Below the pieces are notes generated by a model, which did no database searches, was not told the DNA's origin, and was given only the letters and a program-made list of their open reading frames with translations. Shown in pieces: positions 12,326 to 23,100 of a stretch of 64,000 bases of DNA. The stretch's first letter is position 1. Each line of letters starts with the position of its first letter. The position numbers and the translations under genes are program-made. Origin of the DNA: Hypericum androsaemum (taxonomy: Eukaryota > Streptophyta > Magnoliopsida > Malpighiales > Hypericaceae); the NCBI GenBank assembly GCA_963995505.1, contig OZ023187.1, positions 14,037,176 through 14,101,175 on the forward strand. The letters are read 5' to 3'.

Positions 12326-13091
12326 TAGGGATGGCAATGAGTAAGATAGGGTATTGATACGACCCTACTTATACCCTAGTTTGGAAAGTTAGACCCACAC
12401 CCTACCCTAGACCCTCGACAAATTTCATTATTAGACCCAAACCCTTACCCTCAAGGTCCGCAGGGTCTACGGGATCTTGCAGGGTCCGACCCTTGAATTA
12501 AATGCAATATATTTTTGATAATTTTTAAATATAAAATTTTAATTATTTATATAAAATTTAAATAAATCATAATGAATATATGAAGATTAATCATGAAATA
12601 TCTAGTATATCAATAAAGAAAATTAAAATTATATATATTTTAAATTTCGGAGTCGATATCATGGAACATATTCCATAATATTTGAGAACTCTATTACAAT
12701 TTATAAGTAAAATTTAAAGATAGAAAGGTCTACTTAGGGTTTAAGTAGGGTCTAGTTAGGGTATGGTCCAAATTGGGGTAAAAGGGTAAGGGTAGGGTAG
12801 GAATTCATAGGATTCATATCCTACCCTAGACCCCACCTCGAAAAGTTGACCTATATCCATACCCTACCCTAGGCCCAGTCAAAGTCAACATACCCTAACC
12901 AACTCATATATGGTCTGATGGATACGGTGTCAGTCCTTAAGCATGAGGTGGGAGGATCGAATCCCATGACCGTCTAAGATCCGAAATTGTGGAAACAATT
13001 TAAATCTCACAAAAAAAAGTCAACATACCCTCGACCCACGGAGTAAAGATAGGGTCCGACCCTCAGAGTATGGGTATTTCTGCCATCCCTA
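12326..13091. mobile_element. hAT-like non-autonomous element inserted in P3
   Basis: The ends are TAGGGATGGCAAT and TGCCATCCCTA, flanked by GTCAATGT (12318-12325) and GTCAATTT (13092-13099). P1 and P2 provide the empty site (TTGACGTTAATTTCACAA). The interior is full of ACCCTACCC/GGGTAGGG tracts and has no coding capacity. It carries a nested SINE. Confidence 0.75.
12897..13018 (+). mobile_element. tRNA-derived SINE nested in the hAT element
   Basis: An A-box-like CTGATGGATACGGTG is followed about 40 bp later by the B-box GGATCGAATCCC, and an A8 tail ends the element. It is bounded by a perfect TSD, AAAGTCAACATACCCT (12881-12896 and 13016-13031; the A-tail overlaps the second copy). Small size, pol III boxes, A-tail and long TSD together define a plant SINE. 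Confidence 0.75.
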
Positions 13092-14536
13092 GTCAATTTC
13101 ACAATAATAATAGAAGTAGTTCGGGTGAAAATGAATTTGTACTATGTTAGGAAAAATTTCTAATAGCAACATTTCGGATGAAAAGATACCATTAAGAGAT
13201 TACCAATTTAATATAGTCTAAAAATGCTCTGGTTTAAAAAAAATTCACAATTGAATGTTGTAAGGTAAGAAAATACCATCTCATCTTACTCATTCTTAAA
13301 AATTCTAACTCAAAATTTTTTAATTAATGTAGAATAACATTCACCAATTGAACTAAAAGTTTATTAGTCTTAACTTGTTACTCATAGAAAAGTTGTATAA
13401 CGGTAAAAAAAAAGGTTTGCACAAGTATAAAAGTTGTATGCCATACTACTAATTAATATTAAAATAAATACAGTTGGGCTCATGTAGTTAGAAGTAATGA
13501 ATTTGATGGCCTACCAAGTTGCACGCACGTTTATGAATTTGATTTCGATTTCTGTTCGAATTTTACAAATATATAAAAAAGTATAATTATAATTAAAATA
13601 GGGTTGATGAAAAGTTTGTAATTGAATTTGATTGGTTGAAATCTGCCTCTGTTTGTCAGGTTGGTGTTATTTCTCTGTTGTTCTCTCTCTCTCTTGTCCC
13701 CTGGTTAATTGAAATGTTACATTGCTTTCTTTCGCTGGTTGGCAGCTGCTTTTTTTTTTGGGAGTTTTTGAAGGCCTTTTGTTCGGACGAGTCCTAATTC
13801 CATCTCCTTCGTCAGGTAAACTACATCACTCAGTTTTCCAACATAATGCAAATTAAGCATCCGCTATACCTTTTTAAATAAAAATGTGGTGTCTAATTTC
13901 AATTTTTTGGTATTACTTACCTGTCTTGAGTGCATCCAAATTTCACAATGTTGTAAAATTTTGGATTGATTATATATAGAAATTCTGATATGATATTTAA
14001 GTGAACTAATCATCTGACATACTGAGATTAGGATTGTAGCACTTTACTCGTGTAAAAATAATATATACACCAATTCAGCCAAAAACTCCGACAGTACCAA
14101 AACCAAAAACAGATATCCGAATATAACAATAATAAACTCCTTTTTTAGGGTTAAAACTAATATTCATTAATCATAGAAAGCAGGTAGTATCTGATACAAA
14201 GCATGTCCGCAAAAAGTAATAGAATAGCCTAAACAAAAGCCGCATCTGATTAGGCCAAATCATCAGCACAAACCGTAATAAGCTCAGTAGGAATAGCTGT
14301 AAACATCGCAGTGCGACAACGACAGTTTTGGGCTAGAAATATCTAAGGATAACCGACTCGCATATAATTCAATCGGTCCAAGTTAAAACGGCAACATATT
14401 AATTTGCATTTTCTTCTAAGGAGCCCATTAAAAAACAACCCGTTGGGCTCAAAGTTCCCACCTCGCTCAAGCATTTATTTATTGAGAAATGTCAGAAGCT
14501 AATAACATGCTGTTTATATGCAGGTTCTCTTGCAAA

Positions 14537-14920
14537 ATGGGCCGGAACTTTTCAATCTTTCACGCTTTCCATGACGATGACGATGGTGTCATTCTCTATT
14601 TTATAGGCCTTTTCGTAATTTTTCCTTTATTTGTTTACTGCATTTTGTATTTGTTAGATCAATATAGGAATTGGAGGAGACGTCGCCACACGTTGTCCCT
14701 CGTTAACAGTCTAACGGAGGTGGAGATGTCAACCACCGGACGACGCGAGGATGACTGTTCAGTTTGCCTCGAACTATTAGAGGCAACTGATCTAGTGTAT
14801 GCATTTCCACAATGCGACCACTCTCTCCACTCTGAGTGCTTTAGGAGGTATTTTAACTCGTGGTACCAAGACGGTGGTACTAAGACTTTTCGTTGTCCCG
14901 TATGTCGAAAACCTCTATAA
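14537..14920 (+). CDS. RING-a: membrane-anchored RING-H2 protein (ATL-like), 127 aa
   Basis: Predicted membrane E3 ubiquitin ligase. MGRNFSIF begins at 14537; an in-frame ATG at 14489 is upstream of the acceptor TATATGCAG/G (14523) and is therefore intronic. Residues about 17-42 form one transmembrane helix (YFIGLFVIFPLFVYCILYLL), followed by a basic RNWRRRR stretch. The RING is at residues about 73-127: CSVC, then CDHSLHSEC (C-x-H-x2-H-x2-C), then CPVC, giving all eight zinc ligands of RING-H2. The classic ATL GLD motif is not evident. Transcription should start near 13600, with a 5' UTR intron of about 707 bp (13816-14523). The same repeat block lies both in that intron and downstream of the stop. 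This is the only complete RING copy of the three in the window. Confidence 0.85.
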   Translation: MGRNFSIFHAFHDDDDGVILYFIGLFVIFPLFVYCILYLLDQYRNWRRRRHTLSLVNSLTEVEMSTTGRREDDCSVCLELLEATDLVYAFPQCDHSLHSECFRRYFNSWYQDGGTKTFRCPVCRKPL

Positions 14921-15049
14921 TTATGTATAGTTATCATTACTATTTAGCGGATCCATTTATGATAGAAATATAATAATATGTATTGCGACCAAACAATCTT
15001 ATGTTTGTTTTTCCTAATGATGCAGTATATAAATACGAACATTTCTCTC

Positions 15050-15610
15050 AATCTTTTTGCTTCTTGAGCACCCGCTATACCTTTTTATGGACAAATCTTG
15101 GTTGGATTTTATCCTTTTATATTTTGTTAAATTGCTACCCGAATCCCAATCGATTTCACACACAACGTGATTGAATTTTTTAAATAAACATTTGGTATCT
15201 AATTTCAATTATTTGGTATCTACTGTTTTTCCCATGTCTTGAGTGCATCCAAGATTTACAATGTTGTAAAATTTTGGTTGATTATATATATATATATATA
15301 TTCTGATATGATATTTAAATGAATTGATCATCTTCCATTCTTCGGTTAGGTTAGGATTGTTACACGTTATTCAAGTAAAAATAATTTGTACTTAAAAAAA
15401 ACTATATGGCCAAAATGTTTTTAAAATAAATATTTCTTGTAATATCTACTCGATGTATTAATCTCCAACTTAAAACTTTAAATCAGAATTAAGCAAATCA
15501 ATTATCATATACTCCTCCAGAATGAATTCCTAAAAATCCGAATTAATGTGCCGTGTACTCCTCGTAGGTTTGGATCGATGACTAATTTATAATCCTCCTT
15601 CAAACATTTC
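15050..15610 (+). repeat. Intron-type repeat block downstream of RING-a
   Basis: CCGCTATACCTTTTTATGG through GTCTTGAGTGCATCCAAG, a TA-rich tract, TATGATATTTAAATGAATTG and ATATCTACTCGATGTA also occur at 9235-9700, in part at 11310-11475 and 13850-14065, and inverted at 55815-56230, 62240-62700 and 63480-63800. A diverged fragment of its distal end occurs at 26425-26515. The coding exon is therefore flanked by copies of one sequence. Confidence 0.6.
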
Positions 15611-15825
15611 AGTTTCAAACCAATTGGAATAAGTGTCAGCACACATGTTTTTAATACCCGTTACAAAATTATTTCAAGTTCAAAGAAAACGATGCCGCCT
15701 CTGATGGAGCTTACCAATAATTTGAGTCGATGATCCTTCATTATGGGACGACACAAACTGGCAGGTTATATATACTGAGTGGTTAGTTCTGATAACTTTC
15801 TAACCCTCTTATGTTAAATATTTTT

Positions 15826-16780
15826 TATGGATATTATTCAGGGGTAAGAGATGTAAGGTTATTATTGTCAATAAATAAATGGGAAAAATCCACTTGACTA
15901 CTTTGTGTTATCGTGAAAAATCACATTAGTACACTGTAGTTTAAAATGCATCGATTGAGTCAAACTTTTTTTAATTAAAATCACTTAGAGCCTTAGATAG
16001 ATACTTCGATCCTACGTGTCAAAATGGCATGCTTGACTCTAATTAATTTTAATTAGAAATAGTTTGACTCAATTGACGCGTTTTAAACCACAGGGTACTA
16101 ATATAATTTTTTACGATACTATAGGATACTCAAATGGACTTTTTCCTAAATAAATAGGTTATGAAAGAGGTTTATTTTAGTCTATGTTATTACAAAATAA
16201 AAACTTTGATCTTCCTTAATTTACTTTTATTGAACTCTTAGGTCCCTAGTGAGTCTACTGCTGATGTCATCGGTCAAAATAATTTAAAAAATGACAATTT
16301 CACTTTTACAATAAAAAAAATCATTCTTCAACCTTCAATATCAATTCTGACTTCGGTCACACTCCGGCATTGACGAAAAATTGGTCCACCATGAACGTAA
16401 CTGAGCCACGTCCTATCCAACGCCGTCATCGACCTTGCCTAGTTCCTTTCAATGCCGTCGTCATCATTTTAATCAGCGATAGAATGTTCTTTGGGGAAGA
16501 TGGCTGTGGTCTGGAAAATAGCTGGAGAAGATGTGTTTTCTGGTTGGCGAAGATATTATCTTGCCAGAGAGGATGATGGTCGGGAAAGAAGATGTATTTT
16601 TTATTTTTATTGAAGGGTATAATTATTATTTTTAAAATAATTTAAACGATGACATCAACGAGGGAACTTAGAATTCAATAAAAGCAAACTAAGAGAGTTA
16701 AAATTTTGATTTTGAAATAGCAATGACTAAAATAATGATTTAAGCAAATACTTCACCCCTGAGGGCAATTTTTCCCTATT
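15826..16780. mobile_element. TIR element upstream of N2, interrupted by a MITE
   Basis: The left end TTCAGGGGTAAGAGATG and the reverse complement of the right end CTCAGGGGTGAAGTATTTG begin inverted repeats that continue for about 100 bp (TTTATTTTAGTC, TCAAAATTTTAAC-type blocks). The interior is less AT-rich around 16340-16570 and encodes nothing recognisable. It is present in inverted form at about 60955-61915. Exact ends are uncertain. Confidence 0.5.
15881..16146. mobile_element. 266-bp Mutator-type MITE
   Basis: The ends are GGGAAAAATCCACTTGACTA and, inverted, GGAAAAAGTCCATTTGAGTA. It is flanked by perfect 9-bp TSDs TAAATAAAT (15872-15880 and 16147-16155). TSD length and TIRs fit a Mutator-like origin. 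It is nested in the larger TIR element and also present in the right outer arm (about 61585-61850). Confidence 0.75.
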
Positions 16781-17108
16781 ATTAATAACTTATTTTTTAA
16801 AATTTGGGTCCACATAAAAATTTATGAATTTATCTGAATTCTCAAAATATTTCAATTTGTATTCAATGGTAGGTAGAATACAAAAAAGCTCATAAAATTA
16901 TCAATTGACTTTGACTAAAAATAAATGAGTAATACTTCAATTTGCATTAAATCAATAAATGAGTGATAGTTCAATTTGCATTAAATGTTAGGGAAAATGA
17001 CAATATAATTACTAATGAAGTTTGACTAAAAATTAATGAGTCAACTTTATTAAGAAGTAAAGGATTAAGACGCCTTTAAATGTTCAACTCTGTGTCTTGT
17101 AATATGTC

Positions 17109-17117
17109 TATAAAATA
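17109..17117 (+). promoter_or_regulatory. TATA box of N2
   Basis: TATAAAATA lies 38 bp before the N2 ATG in the block CTATAAAATAAACAAGTC shared by all cluster members. Confidence 0.6.
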
Positions 17118-17146
17118 AACAAGTCTTGACTACATGTGAATAGAAG

Positions 17147-20100
17147 ATGATGGGTACCTACATTATGCTGGTCATCTTATTTATTAGTTCAACTTATCAT
17201 GGCGTGAAAGGATTAAGAAAAACGAAGGTATTCACGTGTACTCTTTACAGTTCTTGACCTAATTTCTTTACTCTATTCTTTCTTTGTCTTTTTATTTTCA
17301 AACTTCGAGTGTATTGTTTGCCTTGTTGTGAAATTTTTCTTTCCTTTAGTCGACTGAAATGAAATAAGATGAAGTTATTAATAAAATAAATTATTATACC
17401 TCCAAATCGATACTCTCATATTACTATATAATTTGATAGAGGTTAGAGGGTTTGCGTAAGGGAAGATCGAATGACTTTGTTGTAAGGGTCGCAGGGTAAA
17501 AAAATAGCTCTTGTTATAAACTATCATATTTCTAAATCTCACTATATTCTTACAACTTTTATTCAATCAAAATCTATCTTTACTAATTTAAAAATAATAT
17601 ACTGACATCTTCGTAAAGACTTTTGCACAAAGCAGTTACAAGCGAATAAGTTAGCCGAAGTTTAAAAAAAAGTCAAAAAAGAAATATAAACATAAAATAT
17701 AGATATTTCGCATTGTTCACAAAGACTTCCTTTGTCATTGCCTCTGTCTACCATTGTTAAAGTAATACATCAGACAACCCCGTATTTATTCGCTATTGTC
17801 TTAAATATTTAAATCGTTTACTACTAAATGATTTTATTTATTTATTTCAATTAACAATTAAATTCTTATTTCCTTCATGTTTAGAGTAATTATATTATCT
17901 TACTTTTTGAAAACTTATATTATCCTTTAACATGGATGTTTGGAGTCATGTGTCATTTTACTAATTTTACTTTTGTAGTCTTTATTTGTTGAGTGCATTG
18001 ATATATATAAGCAACCAGCTTTGCAACATCCCCTGCTCCAAAATCATAAAATTCAGGTATTTATCTTATTTGTATCGTGGATTAAAGATAAATATCTGTG
18101 ATATTGTTTCCCTGAACAACTATTACACATGTATAAAGATGGAGCCAACCTTCAAAATGGAAAGAGACCCAAAAATTGCTTTGAGATACAACAAAGGTGA
18201 AACACTTGAATTCTTCAAAGATAATATTTGTTCAAATGGTTCTGTACCTATTCAAAGAATACAAGGTGGAGTAATACAACCACTAACATTGAATTATCCT
18301 GGACAACATGTAAGTTTCCTATTACAATCACCCAAATTTTCTTTGAAATACTTTCGTCCGCTCATGCAAATTAACGTCATAATTTTTCAATTGAATTAAT
18401 ACTTTAATGTAAATCAAAGAATTGTTGCAATATCATATTTGGTATAATAGTACTTTAGAAAAAAAATACAAAATAATAGAATTATTTATTTTATATGTTG
18501 TTATTATTTCTTCTCAAATTTACATAATAATAGAATTATTTATCAACCGATTTTTATATTTTGTCGTTATTTCTAAGTGTTTTGTGGTAGATATCTTCGA
18601 TTTTTATACATATATGTTCTTAGGGAAAAACTAAAATACTGCGAGTTGTGATCAATAAATTTAATGTGTAAGTTCTTATTTTATGTGGCGAATTGTGATT
18701 AATATGTTTTCACGTGTAAGTTTCAATTTTAGGTGGCATGTTTTCATTAGTTCGATTGGATCACTTGAATATTACTTAAATTAAAATAAGTAATTATAAA
18801 TATTGAGTTATACAAAATTCATTTTTTTGAAATTTATATTGAGTTATACAAAATTCATATTGAGTTGTGCAAAATTTATATTTTAAGTAATTTATATTTT
18901 TTAAATTTATAATGAGTTATACAAAATTCATTTTTTTCTCTTGAATTATACAATAAAAGGTCTACATTTTTCTATTACTTATCCTAAGATAACCATAACA
19001 TTGATCATGCACTAGCAAAAAATTGCCTCATACTCTTTCAATAAAACTTTGCTATTTTGAATCTATTAGTTCTTTATGCTTCCATATTATTTTTTTGGCA
19101 CCATATCAATCATTGAATTTCAATGTTAGCTCCACATAATCCAATTTCAATGAACCTCTTCCGACGCCTGTAATATGATCGCAACATTGAAGTAGGAGAT
19201 GGTACAAAATTATGTTCACCAAGAGATGCGTTAAATTTATTTTCTCAACTAAGAACAACTATTTTGCCTTATATATTGTTTTTTTTCTCTTAACATGTTT
19301 GTATCTTCTAACTTGAAAATTAAATAGTTTGCTACGTTGAATATTGGACCTCATCCGGAATATCGTGGAGGTATTGCATATATGACTATAGAACAACCAT
19401 CAGTCGAACCAAATCAATTTACTGGAGGATTAATTTGGATTCAAAATGGATCACCAACTGAAGTTAATACAATTTCTATTGGATGGATGGTGAGTTTCAA
19501 TAATATTGAGAATCTTGAATTTATTTGGTAGATTTTTTTATATATTTATTCGTACTAAAAAGTTATAATATCATAGTAGTCACTTAAGATAAATAGCAAG
19601 ATTTAATTACTTAAATTAAACTTAATTTGTTAAATCACAAATATTTAGAAAGAAAACAACTCCTTAAACTTCAAAAATCATAATATGATTGTGGTCAAAT
19701 AGTTAATTTTGGTAAATTCACACGTAGGTGCAAGATGTTCTAATTAGGTTGATATAATCGAGGGAAAAGTATACGGAAGTACCCTGTAGTTTTACGCTTT
19801 CTAAATTTAGGTCATGTAGTTTTTTTTTTGCTCGGACTCCACTCGGTCCCGAGCATCCCAGGTAGCTGCTCGGCTACTTGTCTGTCCACATGGGTGCCAC
19901 GTCATATGGCATCCTACGTGGACTTTTCAATGTTTAAGTCGTCGATGATGTGTCGTGCGATAAATTACTAAATTGATCCCAAAACTTGAAATATATATTG
20001 TTAAAAGAAATTCTGAAACCCACCTCACCCGTAACCTCTTCCCCATCCATTGGTCAAACAAAGAGAGAAAGATGGCAACAAAAAAAGCAGCTTTATCATC

Positions 20101-23100
20101 AACAACGAAACGATGTACCAAGATACCGAAAAAATAGCTAAAAACTAAAACCCTTCTTTTTTCAACCTCCTTCTCCCCCTTGCTTCCTGCCTCCAAAGTT
20201 CTCTTCTCCGCCATGGGCCCCACAACGAAGAAACCCTCCGGGAAGAAGCCATCGAAAGACGCCGAAGCCCTCCAATCAGAACTAGCCTCCTTCGCTTCCT
20301 CTCTCGGTCTTCATCAAGCCCACCGCTTTACCCGCTGACAAAAAGGACTGCCCCAACAAGACCCAAGTGGGAAAAACGTGGGCCGGTGAGAAGCCGACCC
20401 CAAAGTTGCTGCCTTTCAGGGACGGGGACCATAACGCTGCCGTTTTGAGCTCACTGGGGTTATGGTAGGAGGACCTTGGGGAGCTGAACAACGATGTCGA
20501 ACCCTTTCTGGTCGCTGAACCACTTCATCGTCCCGGTGGAGTGCCTCGCCTCTGGCATTGAGTTTAACAAGGGAGGGGGAGAGGGAAAGAGAGGATGAGG
20601 AGGGATGGGTTTGGAACAGTAGGAAGAGAGGTTAGGGGTGGTTTTTTTGGAATTTAGTTTGATTTGTTTCTGGGTTGTTGGTTTAGAGCAGAAAATTTCA
20701 AGCTTTATGGGTTTATTTTAATGGAGATTTGTATTTGAAGGTTGGAGGAGGAGGTGGGTATCGTTAGAGGGAGGAAATGATGAAGGGGGAGGGATATTTT
20801 TTGTTCAATTTTGGGACCAATTTGGTAATTTATTACACGCCACATCATCGATGACTTAAACATTGGAAAGTCTACGTAGGACGTCATACAACGCCGTTAG
20901 GCGGACATGGCACTCATGTAGACAGACAAGTGGCTGGGTAGCTATCCGGGCTGTCCGGGACCGAGTGGTGGCCAAGCAAAAAAAAACCACAGGACTAAAA
21001 AACGTAATTTTAAACCTAAATCTAGAAAGCATAAAACTATAGGGTACTTAAGTATACTTTTTTCTATAATCAATATGAATAGAAGCCATCGTACATCAAA
21101 TCTTACCATATATTTAGTTAGAAGCTCATAGGCTTAAAATTAGGGGTAACATTATTCTAAGTGTTAGTAGATTCCAATTTTAAAATAAATATGTTATCAT
21201 TAACCAAAAGAGTCTAATAAAAGATACAATAAAGAATCCTTATAGATTAAATTTTTTAATAAATTGTAAAATTTTATTACCAAAGAAAAAAGTAAAAATA
21301 AAATAATAACCCTATCATCTAACCTCCCGTTAGCCCACATTTCGGAAGTCAAATAGGGGATTCTGTTGGCCAATAGACCAATAAAGAGCCAAATGCCATC
21401 TAACCTCCAGCTAGCCCAATAATCAGACAGTCAGGAGGGACGATCACTTACCAGCACGTCAATGAAACGCCAACCTATTAGCTATCTCTAGTTAACCAAC
21501 AAGTTGGGCAATCAAAAGGGACAACCACTAAACAATATATTAGCATTCTCTCAAAATAAATCAAATGCATGAAAATATATAATGTTCAACATATATTGAA
21601 AATTCTCCTAAGAATTCATAATAGTTTATTTTTGTGTAATTTTTCCTAAATCATATTGTGGTGCATAGTTTAAGATGAGCATATCATCAAAATAGATTAA
21701 CTATGTTATATAATCTTGAAATAAGTTTAAATTTAAATTTAAAATTATTATTTTAGGTAAACCCAAAACTCTATGGTGACAACATAAGTCGAATTACAGG
21801 ATTCTGGATGGTAACCAATGACTCCTATTCATCAATTACTTTAATTAGAATTTTCTATTCTGCATTATATTTTTGTATATATATATCTATATGTGTAAGG
21901 TATTTTGTTTGCGCAGGGAAATGGTTACAAAAATGGTTGCTACAACACATTATGTCCGGGATTTGTTCAAATTGATCAACATACCTATTTAGGCCAAGAT
22001 TTTGGAGATGTTTCTCCTAAAGGTCCGATAAAAATTTTTGAATCCAAATTCTCAGTAGTTCAGGTATATTACATTTACAAGAATAATTAGTATACCCAAT
22101 AAACATAGAAAAATATTTTTTCTATTATCACTATTATGCACTTTTACCATATGTTTATCATATATAAATTAGAATCTCAGTTCATTTTTATATCAGTTCT
22201 TAAGTAGGTTACTCGAACTTTTGTCAATAAAAATTTGATAGTTGATTTAAAAAATACTCTAATGAATTAAAATTAGACTCGAAAAAATCAAGTTTATTTG
22301 TTTACCTACGTTTTGATTTTAGGGAGATTACTCTCAAGTCCTCCGTGTTTGCTTAAAATATACTCAAAAATCTCCCGTGTTTCAAAAATATATGCCAAAG
22401 TCCTTCGTGTTTGATTTTATTATACGTTCGGATCCCTAGCTCATGTCAGCAGATTTTTTTTTATTTTATTTCATTGAAATGACCAAAATACCCTTCAAAA
22501 ACTAAAATCGTCATCTTTCCTGACCAACATTCAACACCACCCAACCGTCGACCAACCTTCAATATATACCGATTAACCCACCGACAACCTCACCCAGCCG
22601 TCGACCCCACCCAACTGTCGACCCCACCCAACTGTCAACCAACCTTCAATACATACTGATTAACCCTTCATCGACCCCCTCCATTTCTGTTCAATTCCTT
22701 CTTGTTGGCTTGAATGGGTTTTTGGGATTTGGGTTTGTTTGATTTAATGGGTTTTTGGGAAAGATTGTACCTATAATCGATTTTAGGGATTTTTGTTTGT
22801 TTGATTTTACTTTTTGAACCTTAGAGATCCCACCTCCTATGGACGACTCGATCTCCCCGGAAGGAGCATCATTGTTGGCCACCTCGAAGAATATCATCTC
22901 CGAGAGGAACCGGAGGAAGAAGCTCGGAACGAGCGCCTCTTTGCTCTAAGTCACAGCTCCTCTCCCTCTCAGATCGACGGGGCTTCTTGTCACGGTGGCC
23001 GTTCTCCTAGGACGGCGAGGTCTGAGTCGGAGGAGAGGGAGGAAAGAGCTGGACCATGTCGGAGGATGGTGGAGAGGAGGTGGTGGCGATGGTGGAGTAA

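Larger units (their letters stand above)
11860..14090 (+). repeat. RING-gene upstream module, copy P3 (the one attached to the gene)
   Basis: Same landmark order as P1 and P2, with a nested hAT-like element at 12326-13091. A TATATAAAAA box lies near 13570. The leader ends at CTTCGTCAG/GTAAAC (13815), a good splice donor, and the intron contains the block CATCCGCTATACC to ACTCGTGTAAAAATAA (13850-14065). Confidence 0.6.
19761..21064. mobile_element. Pack-type TIR element in N2 intron 4 (captured gene fragments)
   Basis: Long TIRs (over 150 bp) start AGGGAAAAGTATACGGAAGT on the left and GAAAAAAGTATACTTAAGT inverted on the right. They continue through TACCCTRTAGTTTTA, GCTTTCTARATTTAGG, CTCGGTCCCG and GTCGACGATGATGTG-like blocks. 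The 8-bp TSDs are TATAATCG (19753-19760) and TATAATCA (21065-21072). N4 shows the empty site at about 45065. The interior is GC-rich and carries a cold-shock-domain fragment and a lysine-rich fragment in opposite orientations. No transposase. Confidence 0.8.
13631..21254. repeat. Outer inverted repeat, left arm
   Basis: It matches the reverse complement of 56647-64000 at very high identity across the RING gene, intergenic DNA, transposons and N2 exons 1-4. Shared nested insertions include the 1304-bp TIR element, present in both arms at identical length. Arm differences are few: a loss of about 170 bp (exon 2 of N5), a 9-bp RING deletion and scattered substitutions. The true left limit may lie further left, because the right arm runs off the window. 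Confidence 0.9.

Noticed and set aside
14489..14536. Extending RING-a to the upstream in-frame ATG at 14489
   Set aside because: A splice acceptor (TATATGCAG at 14523) lies between, RING-c starts at the equivalent of 14537, and the extension is not conserved.
17986..18138. Reading N2 exon 3 as starting at ATG 17986 (LSALIYISNQL..)
   Set aside because: That frame runs through exon 2 in the wrong phase and through intron 2. The correct phase gives ECIDIYKQPALQHPLLQNHK with a donor at 18056, conserved in four copies.
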